From the NCBI RefSeq assembly GCF_014697075.1, contig NZ_JACJRE010000003.1, forward strand, positions 186,001 through 250,000: a DNA stretch of 64,000 nucleotides. The letters run 5' to 3'. The notes under the pieces are model-generated. The model was not told the DNA's origin. It saw only the letters and a list, made by a program, of their open reading frames with translations, and searched no databases. The position numbers were made by a program, and so were the translations under genes. The DNA is from Tolypothrix sp. FACHB-123. Lineage in GTDB: Bacteria > Cyanobacteriota > Cyanobacteriia > Cyanobacteriales > Nostocaceae. This document shows positions 25,713-35,046 of this stretch, one piece after another; positions within the stretch are counted from its first letter, which is position 1, and every line of letters starts with the position of its first letter.

Positions 25713-26167
25713 GTTGGCTTACCTCCACCGTCATCGGCTATTGGAAGTTCTAAACGTTCAGCATGAGACCAGAATGCTTCTAAATTATAAAACTCCCGCT
25801 CCTTGGGCATCATGATGTGGACAATCACTTCGCCATAATCGTGCAATACCCAACTCCCTTCAGCTTTACCCGCAGTCCGCAAAGGGTGTCGTTGCAAGTC
25901 AGTTCCTACTTTGTCTTCTATAGCTTCAGCGATCGCTCTCACTTGGACTCGAGAATAGCCCGTCATCACCACAAAATAATCTGCTAAGTATGATACATCT
26001 CCTACTCTTAGCAATAAAATTTCCCCAGCTTTGCGGTCTGATCCAGCTTCGGCCACGGCTATTGCTAATTTTCTCGCTTCGTCGGTTTCGGACTGTGGGC
26101 TAGCGATCGCACTCTTTTTCAAAGATACGGATTGTATAGGGAAGTCTCCTTGGAAAAATTCAGACAT
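25709..26167 (-). CDS. rsfS: Ribosome silencing factor RsfS
   Basis: 152 aa. The Iojap domain occupies residues about 30-145: KAGEILLLRVGDVSYLADYFV, TGYSRVQVRAIAEAIED and GSWVLHDYGEVIVHIM. RsfS binds L14 and blocks subunit joining under low energy. The N-terminal 25 residues are variable. Four-base overlap with CGLD27 downstream. Confidence 0.93.
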   Translation of the reverse strand: MSEFFQGDFPIQSVSLKKSAIASPQSETDEARKLAIAVAEAGSDRKAGEILLLRVGDVSYLADYFVVMTGYSRVQVRAIAEAIEDKVGTDLQRHPLRTAGKAEGSWVLHDYGEVIVHIMMPKEREFYNLEAFWSHAERLELPIADDGGGKPT

Positions 26168-26691
26168 TAAACCTCAGGTGCTTTATGCCTTTTGTTACAT
26201 TTTTTTACAATTTTCCACAACCAATAAACTTGTAGTTGTTTAAATTGTTTTTTTGCATACTAACAAAAAAAAGGTATGTTTGGATTTGAAAATCAATCAG
26301 CAGCCATGTTTTGCTGAGTTAGCTAAAGGTCTATAAACCAAGCCAGGCAACAAATACATGGGCTATATACCTTGTGATAATTTTGCTCAGACTCAAGATG
26401 GTTAGTTGCTAAGCGAGCTAATGCTACAAGTAATTAGTTGTAAATTAAATTATATAATACAATTTGTGTTACATCAAAAACTACATAGCTGCTCCAAGTT
26501 CTTTTCTCAGAAGAATACAGCGTAAGGAAATTATACTAAGTACAAAGGAACGGGCAAAATCAATAAAAGTAAAAGTTGTCAATAGTCCATAGTCAATTGA
26601 CTATGGACTATTGACAACCTCAATGTAGATATCACCAGATAACCAGTTTTTGCCCTGATAATTACTACCGCTACATGCTAATATTGCAACC
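26168..26691. other. 524-base intergenic region with a 44-bp perfect palindrome
   Basis: No gene or RNA is recognised between rsfS (start on the left edge) and the glycosyltransferase end. It is AT-rich and contains the palindrome at 26575-26618. Confidence 0.5.
26575..26618. repeat. 44-bp perfect palindrome
   Basis: Two 22-base arms with no loop; the left arm reads GTTGTCAATAGTCCATAGTC then AA. The units are the TGACTATTGAC heptamer type. It lies 74 bases past the end of the glycosyltransferase gene and could act as a terminator or cruciform. Confidence 0.85.
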
Positions 26692-27963
26692 TTAAACTTC
26701 TTGGTTCGATATTTTTGATGAGTTAATTACTGGATCGTCTACCTGGAGAGATTCACATAAGGATTCATAGTTATTTAAAGCTTGCTCAAATGCATATTGT
26801 TCAACAGCATATTGACGACTTTTATAACCAAAATTTTTAACTTTTTCTGGATTGTTGTACAAATCCAAAATTGCATTTGCCAAAGCTTGATGATTTTCTG
26901 GAGGAACTACAAAGCCACCACCACTTTGCTTAATAGCTCTAGCGGCCGTACCATTTTCAGGTACAGAGGCAATTAATGCCCGCCCACTAGCAAGTAGTAC
27001 TTGAATTTTTGAAGGCATATTGAAAGATATAACATTTTTCTTTTGCACCACTAAACCAACATCCGCAGCGGCTAACATCTGTGGTAACTTTTCTCGCGGC
27101 TGAAAAGGCAGTAGTAAAACATTATCTGCACCATAATTGAGACATTCTTGTTGCAGTCTGTGTAATCCTTTAGCTTCCCCAGCGATCGCAAAAACAATCT
27201 CAGGAATATGTCGTAACATAGCAGCAGCTTTCACAACTGTTTCTAAGCCTTGGGTGAGAGCAATATTTCCCGAATAGAGAACGACAAATTTGTCTTGAAG
27301 ATTATGTGTAGCGCGGAATTGATTATTTTCTTTGGGTAAAGGACGAATAAAATTCACATCAACCCAGTTAGGAATTTGGACAATTTTGTGAGATGGTACA
27401 CCTTTATGGAGTAAATTTTCGACAAATCCATCAGCAATCACGCTAATTTTAGTAGCGCTGTGATAAGCAAACTTCTCTAAATGCGTAAACAGCTTGATTA
27501 ATAATTTGTTTTTGAGTATGCCTAAGTGAATAGCTGCTTCTGGTAAAATATCTTGCAGATTTAAAATCACAGGACAGTTATATAACCACCCTAAAAGAGA
27601 AGCAGGTAAGCAAACAGGTAATGATGGTGACGTGGAAATAATTACATCTGGTCGCCAGCCCAACAGCGCAGGTACAAAACTGGTGACGACAAAACTAGCA
27701 TCTAACAATATCCGATCGAGCAGGTTTGGCTCTGGACGAATCCAAACAAAACTGCGCTGAATTTCCACTCCATTTTTGTATTCTGTAAGATACAGCTTAC
27801 CCCGATATTTTAAGTAGATTTGACGTTCAGGGTAGTTGGGCATAGCTGTAACAACACGCACCTGATGTCCCCGTTTCACCAGTCCCTCTGCCAATTCCGT
27901 CATTAGCGGGGCAATACCAATAGGTTCTGGATAGTAGTTGTAGGAGTAAATCAAAATCCGCAT
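26692..27963 (-). CDS. WcaI-like family 4 glycosyltransferase
   Basis: 423 aa. Starts MRILIYSYNYYPEPIGIAP, the pattern of WcaI-type colanic-acid glycosyltransferases. Later motifs are VVTAMPNYPERQIY, DILPEAAIHLGI, VLYSGNIALTQGLETVV and PSKIQVLLASGRALIASV. Its role is probably sugar addition during exopolysaccharide synthesis, in the cytoplasm at the membrane. Two TACTTAAGTAGAA dyads lie upstream of its start. It is not in an operon with other polysaccharide genes. Confidence 0.87.
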   Translation of the reverse strand: MRILIYSYNYYPEPIGIAPLMTELAEGLVKRGHQVRVVTAMPNYPERQIYLKYRGKLYLTEYKNGVEIQRSFVWIRPEPNLLDRILLDASFVVTSFVPALLGWRPDVIISTSPSLPVCLPASLLGWLYNCPVILNLQDILPEAAIHLGILKNKLLIKLFTHLEKFAYHSATKISVIADGFVENLLHKGVPSHKIVQIPNWVDVNFIRPLPKENNQFRATHNLQDKFVVLYSGNIALTQGLETVVKAAAMLRHIPEIVFAIAGEAKGLHRLQQECLNYGADNVLLLPFQPREKLPQMLAAADVGLVVQKKNVISFNMPSKIQVLLASGRALIASVPENGTAARAIKQSGGGFVVPPENHQALANAILDLYNNPEKVKNFGYKSRQYAVEQYAFEQALNNYESLCESLQVDDPVINSSKISNQEV

Positions 27964-28116
27964 AACAAATTAGTCAGAGTTATCTGGTTTTTTATTGAAA
28001 AACAATATTTATTCCCAAGATTTTTTGAACTTCTGACACACCCTAATTCATTCTCCCTTTAGTCTGTTTGTCTGTCATTGATTTTTTCTTGAAGATTAAG
28101 TAAATTTAAACAAAAC

Positions 28117-28128
28117 CTACTTAAGTAG
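28117..28128. promoter_or_regulatory. Dyad CTACTTAAGTAG upstream of WcaI-like gene
   Basis: A 12-bp perfect palindrome about 154 bases upstream of the glycosyltransferase start. Its core with the same right flank (TACTTAAGTAGAA) is repeated at 28186-28198, which suggests a regulator binding site. Confidence 0.4.
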
Positions 28129-28185
28129 AAGTTAATCAAACGGTAATTAATCGAATCGATAATTATGCTTAATTGAAGGTGATAT

Positions 28186-28198
28186 TACTTAAGTAGAA
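28186..28198. promoter_or_regulatory. Second copy of the TACTTAAGTAGAA dyad
   Basis: TACTTAAGTAGAA recurs 68 bases from the first copy; TACTTAAGTA is palindromic. It lies between the end of bgtA and the WcaI-like gene's promoter. Confidence 0.4.
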
Positions 28199-28261
28199 TA
28201 TTTTTCTTTTCTTGAAATTTACATGACAAAAGAGTAAGTTTCTCATATTAAATATCGAGAA

Positions 28262-29008
28262 TTAGAGAATTTGGGATAAAAACTTGCGAGTTCGCTCTTG
28301 TTGAGGTTTGTTGAAAAATGAGTCTGGTGTCCCTGACTCAATGAGGGAACCACTATCCATAAGGATTACCCTATCAGCAACTTCACGGGCAAATCCGACT
28401 TCATGAGTTACTACAACCATTGTCATACCGTCACGAGCCAGACTGCGCATGACATCTAAAACTTCTCTCACCATTTCGGGATCTAAAGCTGAGGTAGGTT
28501 CATCAAATAGCATAATTTTAGGTTGCATAGCTAAAGCACGGGCGATCGCTACCCGCTGTTGCTGTCCGCCAGATAACTGTCCCGGATATTTATGTGCTTG
28601 TTCTAAAATTCCCACTCTTTCTAGCAGCTGCATCGCCAACTCCTGTGCTTTCGCCTTCGTCCACCGACGCACCCAAATGGGAGCTAAAGTAATATTGTCC
28701 AGTACTGTTAAATGGGGAAATAAATTAAATTGTTGAAATACCATTCCCACTTCTTTGCGAATTGCGTCGATATTGCGCAAATCATTGCTGAGGATAATAC
28801 CATCTATAGTAATTCTGCCTTTTTGATATTCTTCTAAAGCATTAAATGTGCGGATAAAAGTAGATTTCCCTGAACCAGAAGGCCCCATTAATACAACGAC
28901 TTCTCCACGATTTACTGTCAAGCTCACACCTTGTAAAACGTGAAATTGTCCATACCATTTATGAACATCTTCTGCAACAATAATTGGATTTAATTCTGCC
29001 ATAATCAT
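28262..29008 (-). CDS. bgtA: Amino-acid ABC transporter ATP-binding protein
   Basis: 248 aa. Walker [10 protein letters not shown], signature [15 protein letters not shown], Walker [15 protein letters not shown] and the polar amino-acid type N-terminus ([15 protein letters not shown]) place it in the GlnQ/AapP group. It is the fourth gene after the binding protein and two permeases. This order equals natF-natG-natH-bgtA of Anabaena, where BgtA energises both the N-II (acidic and neutral) and Bgt (basic) amino-acid systems. The symbol rests on synteny. Confidence 0.88.
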   Translation of the reverse strand: MIMAELNPIIVAEDVHKWYGQFHVLQGVSLTVNRGEVVVLMGPSGSGKSTFIRTFNALEEYQKGRITIDGIILSNDLRNIDAIRKEVGMVFQQFNLFPHLTVLDNITLAPIWVRRWTKAKAQELAMQLLERVGILEQAHKYPGQLSGGQQQRVAIARALAMQPKIMLFDEPTSALDPEMVREVLDVMRSLARDGMTMVVVTHEVGFAREVADRVILMDSGSLIESGTPDSFFNKPQQERTRKFLSQIL

Positions 29009-29035
29009 TCGCTTTCAATAATTAATTATCACTGA

Positions 29036-30187
29036 CTATTGACTTAGTTTTTTTTCTAACCTCCGAGAAGCTAGAGACATCGAGTAACAAAATACCCAAT
29101 AAATCGAGCCAATAAAGAGATACACTTCTGCATATCTGCCAATAAACTGAGGTTGTGCCAAAATTGAACGAGAAATTCCCGTAAGTTCTACTAATCCTAC
29201 TAAAGATAAAAGGGATGTATCCTTAAATAACCCGATAAATTGACCAACTATTGCTGGGATTACAGCACGTAAAGCTTGTGGTAATACAATTAATATAATT
29301 ACTAATAGAGAATTAAATCCTAGTGCTTTTGCTGCTTCTACTTGTCCGCGGGAGACAGCCTGTAATCCACCACGCACGTTTTCTGCCATATAAGCAGCGC
29401 TAAATAAAACGAGTCCAGTAATTGCGCGCACTACTCGATCTAAACGTAAATCAACTGGTAAAAATAATGGCACCATTACCTGGGCTAGGAACAAAATTCC
29501 AATCAAGGGTAATCCTCTAATTATTTCAATATAGAGAATAGAAAACCAACGAATGATTGGTAAATTGCTAGTACGTCCTAAAGCTAATAAAACTCCAATA
29601 GGGAAGGAAAGAACAATACTAACTGCTGCCATTAACAAAGTAAGTAGCAAACCATTCCACGAATTTGTAGATACAGATTGCCAGCCTAATCCACCACCAA
29701 TTAACCAGAGAATTAGACTAAAAGATAATAACCATGTTAAGGAAAGCCAAGGTGATATTATTTTAGGAAATTTTCTGCCTACTCCGAATCCGACAGCTAA
29801 AAAAATAGCAATTAATAGCAACCAAAGTCGGGATATCAAATACCCTGGCAAAACCATTAAAATCCCAGTAATAATGAAAGTAGAAACTGCAATTTTCAGC
29901 TTGGTCAAATTATATTTACTAGAAAAAACACCCCATGTTATTGCAGTTAAAGTCGAGGTGATCGTCAACACAATCCAAATTCGCCAATATAAAGATTGGG
30001 GAAATCTACCTACTAAAAATAAACGTAAATTAACTTGAACTACTGCCCATTGTGCTTGGGTAGTTGTCCAAATAATAATGCTTTTGGCTAACCAAATTAG
30101 GAAGGTTATACAGATAATAGTTAGTAAGCTGTTGTACCAAGTATTAAAAAGATTTTTACGCAGCCACAATAATTGAGAATTTGTCAT
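29036..30187 (-). CDS. natH: Amino-acid ABC transporter permease (AapM/NatH-like)
   Basis: 383 aa with about eight or nine hydrophobic segments; the long N-terminal part is typical of AapM-like permeases. The BPD motif LGLVLFSAAYMAENVRGGLQ and the EAA loop VSRGQVEAAKALGFN contact the ATPase. It ends 27 bases before the ATPase start on the minus strand, within the four-gene block. By synteny it is NatH of the acidic/neutral amino-acid uptake system. Confidence 0.85.
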   Translation of the reverse strand: MTNSQLLWLRKNLFNTWYNSLLTIICITFLIWLAKSIIIWTTTQAQWAVVQVNLRLFLVGRFPQSLYWRIWIVLTITSTLTAITWGVFSSKYNLTKLKIAVSTFIITGILMVLPGYLISRLWLLLIAIFLAVGFGVGRKFPKIISPWLSLTWLLSFSLILWLIGGGLGWQSVSTNSWNGLLLTLLMAAVSIVLSFPIGVLLALGRTSNLPIIRWFSILYIEIIRGLPLIGILFLAQVMVPLFLPVDLRLDRVVRAITGLVLFSAAYMAENVRGGLQAVSRGQVEAAKALGFNSLLVIILIVLPQALRAVIPAIVGQFIGLFKDTSLLSLVGLVELTGISRSILAQPQFIGRYAEVYLFIGSIYWVFCYSMSLASRRLEKKLSQ

Positions 30188-30222
30188 TGGTAATTTGTCA
30201 TTGGTAATTTGTCATTTGTCAG
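30183..30222. repeat. TTTGTCATTGGTAA repeats
   Basis: Two near-identical TTTGTCATTGGTAA units and a variant fill the NatG-NatH spacer and cover the first codons of natH. Similar repeats lie at 31138-31180. Confidence 0.7.
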
Positions 30223-31146
30223 TTATCTCTCTTGAATTTGTACCATGCGGTTGAATAAATTCATAACTACGGAAATACTCAAACTGAGGGTGAGATAGGT
30301 AAGCATAATCAGTAACATAACTTCTACCGCCCGCCCGGTTTGGTTAAAGGTGGTGGAGGCGACAAAATAAATATCGGGGTAGCCAATGGCGATCGCTAAA
30401 CTGGAATTTTTGGTTAAGTTAAGATATTGGCTGCTTAGGGGTGGGATGATTACCCGCAAGGCTTGGGGAAAAACCACCAACCGCATGACTAACCCTGGTT
30501 TTAAACCAAGCGATCGCGCAGCTTCCCATTGTCCTTTAGATACTGATTGAATTCCCGCACGGACAATTTCGGCAATAAATGCACCTGTATAGAAAGTTAA
30601 ACCCAGTAGTAAAGCAGAAAACTCTGGAGATAAAGTAAACCAAGGAAATTCTGCACCATTTTGACTCAGATAAATTAATCCCCAGAGAGAAATTTTATTT
30701 TCCACTTTGGGAAAACCAAGGAAAACCGCAAAGTACCAAAATAGTAATTGCAGTAGTAAAGGAGTATTGCGGAAAATTTCTACGTAAACTAGGCTAATAT
30801 TCCTGACTAGCCAGTTATCAGAGAGTCGAGCAATTCCTGCACTGACTCCTACAATTGTTGTGAGAAAAATACCGATAATTGCTATTCGTAATGAGTTAAT
30901 CAATCCTACCCACAAGGCGCGACTATAGGTGTCAGTTGGTTTATAGGTAATTAGAGTTTCACCAATATCAAAAGATGCTTGCTGTTTAAGAAAATTAAAA
31001 CCAAACTGAATACCTAGTTGCTGTAAATTGCGGTTCAGGTTGCTCCACAGTATTGTGACTAGAACTGCTGTTAAAAATACAGTGATAAACTGTCCTGAAA
31101 TCCGCCAAAAGCGGCGATCGCGCCACAATAATTTGAAATTTGTCAT
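30223..31146 (-). CDS. natG: Amino-acid ABC transporter permease (AapQ/NatG-like)
   Basis: 307 aa. Membrane segments near residues 16-32, 85-105, 125-150, 190-205 and 265-290. The HisM/GlnP domain starts after FRNTPLLLQLLFWYFAV, and the EAA loop is SVSKGQWEAARSLGLK. It sits between the binding-protein gene and natH. The long periplasmic insertion after the first segment is as in AapQ. Confidence 0.86.
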   Translation of the reverse strand: MTNFKLLWRDRRFWRISGQFITVFLTAVLVTILWSNLNRNLQQLGIQFGFNFLKQQASFDIGETLITYKPTDTYSRALWVGLINSLRIAIIGIFLTTIVGVSAGIARLSDNWLVRNISLVYVEIFRNTPLLLQLLFWYFAVFLGFPKVENKISLWGLIYLSQNGAEFPWFTLSPEFSALLLGLTFYTGAFIAEIVRAGIQSVSKGQWEAARSLGLKPGLVMRLVVFPQALRVIIPPLSSQYLNLTKNSSLAIAIGYPDIYFVASTTFNQTGRAVEVMLLIMLTYLTLSLSISVVMNLFNRMVQIQER

Positions 31147-31208
31147 TGGTTAGTGGTCAGTTATCAGTGGTCAGTTGTCTTTTATGCTTCATCTATGCTC
31201 TTATCTCA

Positions 31209-32291
31209 TCAACGGAAGGGTGGAGAATAGAGTAATCCGCCTTTTGACCACAGTTGATTTTGACCACGGGCTAGATTGAGTTTGGTCTTGGAACCGAGAT
31301 TGCGATCGTAAACTTCGCTATAGTTACCAACATGCTTGATGATTCTGGCTGCAAAGTCGTTGGTTAACCCAAGACTCTCACCGAGGTTACCTTCTGTTCC
31401 TAAAAATCTTTTGATATCTGGATCGCTAGTAGTGGCAAATTGTCCCAGATTTTGAGAATTAATCCCTAATTCTTCGGCTTTAACTAAGGAATAAACTACC
31501 CACTTGACAGTATCCGCCCATTTAGTATCACCTTTTGCGACTGCTGGTGCTAATGGTTCGGAAGAAATGGCTTCATCTAGAATTACATTGTCTTCTGGTT
31601 TGGGTAGAAGCGATCGCCGCGCCACTAACGCAGAGCGATCGGCTGTAATTCCGTCACAACGTCCTTGTGCATAGGTCGCAAAGGTAATGTTTACATCCTC
31701 AAACACCACAGGTTTGTAAGTAATACCCCGTTTGCGCATTTGGTCGGCTAAGTTTTGTTCAGTAGTCGTTCCAGTTTGCACGCAGATAGCCTTATCTTTC
31801 AATTCAGCCAAGGATTTTACACCGCTACTTTTGCGTACCATAATCGCTTGACCATCATAAAAAACCACAGGTGCAAATTCCAAACCAACTGAGGTTGTGC
31901 GACTCAGCGTCCATGTGGTGTTGCGGCTGAGAATATCTACTTCCCCAGTTTGTAAAGCTGTAAACCGTTCTTTAGCGCTGAGATTGCGAAATTCCACTGC
32001 ATCTGGGTTGTCAAATAAAGCTGCTGCTACAGCGCGACAGACATCAACGTCAATTCCGCTGTATTTTCCATCAGTTCCGACAAAACTAAACCCCGGAACT
32101 TCGCCACTAACACCACAAATTAACTGACCACGGTTTTTTACCGTATCCCAGCGATTTTTAACTGTTGGTGCTGTTTGGCTACTAGTTGTGTCTTTTGGAT
32201 TTTCTGAGCCGCCACCACAAGCACTGATGGCAAAGATGAGAGGTGCGATCGCTAAAATTAAAGTCGATTTACCCATAAAATTTGTGGACAT
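31209..32291 (-). CDS. natF: Amino-acid ABC transporter substrate-binding lipoprotein (AapJ/NatF-like)
   Basis: 360 aa. An N-terminal signal ends in a lipobox (FAISAC-GGG), so the protein is probably membrane-anchored in the periplasm. The SBP_bac_3 domain follows: RGQLICGVSGEVPGFSF, SGIDVDVCRAVAAALF, EVDILSRNTTWTLSR, AICVQTGTTTEQN. The double-Cys pair in the middle (KAICVQ, GRCDGIT) is typical of the AapJ family. First gene of the transporter block; two start codons, 32291 and 32276, are possible. Confidence 0.88.
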   Translation of the reverse strand: MSTNFMGKSTLILAIAPLIFAISACGGGSENPKDTTSSQTAPTVKNRWDTVKNRGQLICGVSGEVPGFSFVGTDGKYSGIDVDVCRAVAAALFDNPDAVEFRNLSAKERFTALQTGEVDILSRNTTWTLSRTTSVGLEFAPVVFYDGQAIMVRKSSGVKSLAELKDKAICVQTGTTTEQNLADQMRKRGITYKPVVFEDVNITFATYAQGRCDGITADRSALVARRSLLPKPEDNVILDEAISSEPLAPAVAKGDTKWADTVKWVVYSLVKAEELGINSQNLGQFATTSDPDIKRFLGTEGNLGESLGLTNDFAARIIKHVGNYSEVYDRNLGSKTKLNLARGQNQLWSKGGLLYSPPFR

Positions 32292-32659
32292 TTACATGAT
32301 AAAATGTGTTTACTACTACAATTTTTTGGTTAAACCAAGTAGATGTTTGTAATATAAAACTTTTTGGTATCCTGTATTAAAAATTTAGCTAATACAAAAA
32401 TATTTTTTGATAAAAAATCTAAAATTTAAACTCATCAAAAGCAGTATTAAGTGGCTTTTGATATAAAAAAAATAATTATTTAACTATGTCTAAAAAGCTA
32501 TAAAGTTGTACTTCTACTCAGCATCAATTAGCTAATAAATAAAAGGTGGATTGCATACTTTTAGGAAAGCAAAAGTAACTGTACTAACTTAGGAATCTGT
32601 CACTAGCAGGTTAAACTAGGTTTGGTAACAGCTGCTCCACCGTTCCTTATGAGGCTATT
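32292..32659. other. AT-rich divergent promoter region
   Basis: 368 bases between the divergent starts of natF (-) and the YbjN-like gene (+). It is strongly AT-rich and must hold both promoters. I found no convincing NtcA-type GTA-N8-TAC site and no other feature. Confidence 0.5.
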
Positions 32660-33217
32660 ATGGGAGCTCATCTGAAACAGATTGCTAAATACTTAGACAA
32701 CCTTGGTTGGGACTATCGTGTTGATGACGAAGAAGATCGGATTATCACAGGTGTGGAAGCTGATAACCTAGAAGACTTCCTGATAGTTGTGCAATTGGAT
32801 GAGGAAGGCAAGTTTTTTCGGGTGTTTGCGCCTCAAGTTCTGGCAGGAGTTCAAGAGCATCCTCATAAGGGAGCTATTCTACAAACCATGTTGGCGATTT
32901 CTTGGGAAACCAAAATGCTGCAATGGGAGTATGACCCATCTGATGGCGAAATCCGTGCGATTATCGAGTTTCCCCTAGAAGACTCAATCCTCACAGAGAA
33001 ACAATTTAACCGTTGTTTAAGCGGATTAATTCAAATTGTTGATAGCATTGCCATGCCACGGCTGAAAGAGGTCATGGAAACAGGTCAAGACCCAGGCAAT
33101 ATAGAACTTGGTGAAAGACTTTTACTGAGTATTCAAGAAGAGGCTCCAGGATTGCTAGAAATCCTCGAAAAAGCAATGGAAGCCAGGAAAAAGCGGGGAA
33201 GTTTTCCCAGCGAGTGA
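32660..33217 (+). CDS. YbjN domain-containing protein (T3SS-chaperone-like fold)
   Basis: 185 aa, acidic. Residues about 5-145 match the YbjN family: YLDNLGWDYRVDDEEDRIIT, LEDFLIVVQLDEEGKFFRV, LAISWETKMLQWEYDPSDGE. YbjN proteins are cytosolic, linked to stress responses, with a fold like type III secretion chaperones. The C-terminus is charged (MEARKKRG). The DUF3318 gene follows by 76 bases on the same strand. Confidence 0.85.
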   Translation: MGAHLKQIAKYLDNLGWDYRVDDEEDRIITGVEADNLEDFLIVVQLDEEGKFFRVFAPQVLAGVQEHPHKGAILQTMLAISWETKMLQWEYDPSDGEIRAIIEFPLEDSILTEKQFNRCLSGLIQIVDSIAMPRLKEVMETGQDPGNIELGERLLLSIQEEAPGLLEILEKAMEARKKRGSFPSE

Positions 33218-33293
33218 GGCGGATTATCACTGAAATAGCTATACTCCAAAGTGATACCCTCACTATATACTGAATTTTCTAGGGCTGGATTTT

Positions 33294-33938
33294 ATGACAT
33301 CCTATGCAACCTCCTCTGCCAAAGCAGAAATGAGTGAACTTCGGCGTTTAAAAGGCTTACTACCGCCAGAATTGCAGAGCTGGGTCACTGTTGAAGGCAC
33401 AACTGAGGTCAATCCACCCCTGATCCGTAGCGAAGAAATTGGTAAAGACCAAGTAGAAATTCAAATTGACTTGGTGAAATGGGATAGTCTGGCTATGGAT
33501 CAGCGTAATCTGCTGTTTTGGCACGAAGTCGCCCGCATTCAAAATGACACAATTCCCAAAGATGGTTGGGAAATGGCAGCATTAGCTATCGGTTTAGGTG
33601 GTGCTGTTGGTGAGTTGTGGGTACAGGATGGATTGTTACTAGTTTTAGCATTAGCACTTTGCGGTGTTTCCGGTTGGCGTTTATACCAAAAAAATAACGG
33701 TGAAAAGCAACTAAAAGAATTGGTTGATGCTGATGAAAAAGCGATCGCACTGGCAACGCGCTTTGGTTACAGTCTCCCTAATGCTTACAAAAGTTTGGGT
33801 AGTGCTTTAAAAACCTTGATTGACAGCACCGCTAGCAAGCGCCAGCGCTCAAAATATGAAGCACGACTTTCTGCCCTCAAACGCAGTGCTAATAAAGCAA
33901 AAACTAAATCTAGACCTGTAGATGAAGGTGGATTTTAA
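33294..33938 (+). CDS. DUF3318 membrane protein
   Basis: 214 aa, matching the cyanobacterial DUF3318 family: ELRRLKGLLPPELQSWVTVEG, MDQRNLLFWHEVARIQNDT, then two hydrophobic segments (about residues 98-135), and a basic C-terminus. A soluble N-terminal domain with a hydrophobic anchor is predicted; the function is unknown. Confidence 0.85.
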   Translation: MTSYATSSAKAEMSELRRLKGLLPPELQSWVTVEGTTEVNPPLIRSEEIGKDQVEIQIDLVKWDSLAMDQRNLLFWHEVARIQNDTIPKDGWEMAALAIGLGGAVGELWVQDGLLLVLALALCGVSGWRLYQKNNGEKQLKELVDADEKAIALATRFGYSLPNAYKSLGSALKTLIDSTASKRQRSKYEARLSALKRSANKAKTKSRPVDEGGF

Positions 33939-34029
33939 TCTGTGGTTTCACCCGCTCCTTAGTTACACAAACAACTAGGGAGCAGGAAAGGGGAATGAGG
34001 GTGACAAATGCCCAATGCCCCATGCCCTT

Positions 34030-34827
34030 TTACAATTGATTCAACAATTTATGAGTTTGCGGCACAACACGGACGTGCTGCACAAACTTTTTCATTAGAG
34101 CTTGCCACTTCAAAACCTGTTCAGGATAAGGGGCTAGTATAGGTTTTTTTGCCAATTTTTCAAAGTCAGCTAAAGGTGTGACAGGTTGTAAAAAAACCGG
34201 GATCTCAGGACTCACATCTGCCACTAATAAAGCTGAACGCTCTAATTCGTTTGGCTCTGTGTTTTGGGAAACAATTATCTTGACAAAAACATTTAAATGT
34301 GAGTCATAACTTAATTTAAGGCATTGAGCGTGTTCTTGCCAATAGCTTTCACCACTAACACTAGGTAGCTTAAAATCCATGCCTATGGAATCTAAGTAGG
34401 GCAGGATCGTGGCTAACTGTTCTGGGCGATGACCTCCGGTCTCCAGATATATGGGCAGATTAGTGAGCGATCGCACTTGGGGTAGAAATGAAGCCAAAAA
34501 AGGAGCATGTAGCAGGGGTTCGCCCCCAGTTAAGCTAATGCTATCGTGTAGAGAAGGAAGATTTTGCCGTTCAACCCATTTTAATAAAGTGGGTAGGGAA
34601 ACAGGATTAGAATGCACTTCAAAATCCCGTAAGCCTGGGGTTTGCTCTATCTTACATGTGTCTGGTGCATTCCAAGTATGGGCGCTATCGCAAAAGTGAC
34701 AGCGTAAATCACAAAAAGCAAAGCGAATAAAAATCTGCCTTGTCCCGACATTGAGTCCTTCCCCTTGAATAGCAGAAAAGACCTCTATCAGACGTGCAGT
34801 AGGATTAACCGTAGTTTTAGAAGTCAT
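34030..34827 (-). CDS. queE: 7-carboxy-7-deazaguanine synthase (radical SAM)
   Basis: 265 aa. The CxxxCxxC iron-sulfur motif is in FAFCDLRCHFCDS; SLTGGEPLLH is the radical-SAM glycine motif. N-terminus FSAIQGEGLNVGTRQIFIRF is typical of QueE. It rearranges 6-carboxytetrahydropterin to CDG in queuosine biosynthesis. No other queuosine gene is next to it. Confidence 0.93.
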   Translation of the reverse strand: MTSKTTVNPTARLIEVFSAIQGEGLNVGTRQIFIRFAFCDLRCHFCDSAHTWNAPDTCKIEQTPGLRDFEVHSNPVSLPTLLKWVERQNLPSLHDSISLTGGEPLLHAPFLASFLPQVRSLTNLPIYLETGGHRPEQLATILPYLDSIGMDFKLPSVSGESYWQEHAQCLKLSYDSHLNVFVKIIVSQNTEPNELERSALLVADVSPEIPVFLQPVTPLADFEKLAKKPILAPYPEQVLKWQALMKKFVQHVRVVPQTHKLLNQL

Positions 34828-35046
34828 GGGATGATAGCAAGGCGATCGTGCCGTGTATTCACAACAGCAAGTGTTTTTAAGTCTCTTGTTCTATTGTGAA
34901 TCTTCGCAGGCAATCTACAGTCTCTACCAATTCACTCACAATTAGTCCTGATTCCTACTAATTGCAGATGAGGATAGGTAATTACATGAGGAAAACATTA
35001 ATGTTTGGCAGCTTACATTTACACGACAACTAAAGTGCAGAGCTTC

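Noticed and set aside
32292-32450. Possible NtcA box before natF
   Set aside because: No GTA-N8-TAC with a proper -10 box could be found by eye on either strand.
34828-35004. Possible preQ1 riboswitch before queE
   Set aside because: The leader lacks the characteristic hairpin and A-rich tail; no case for a riboswitch.
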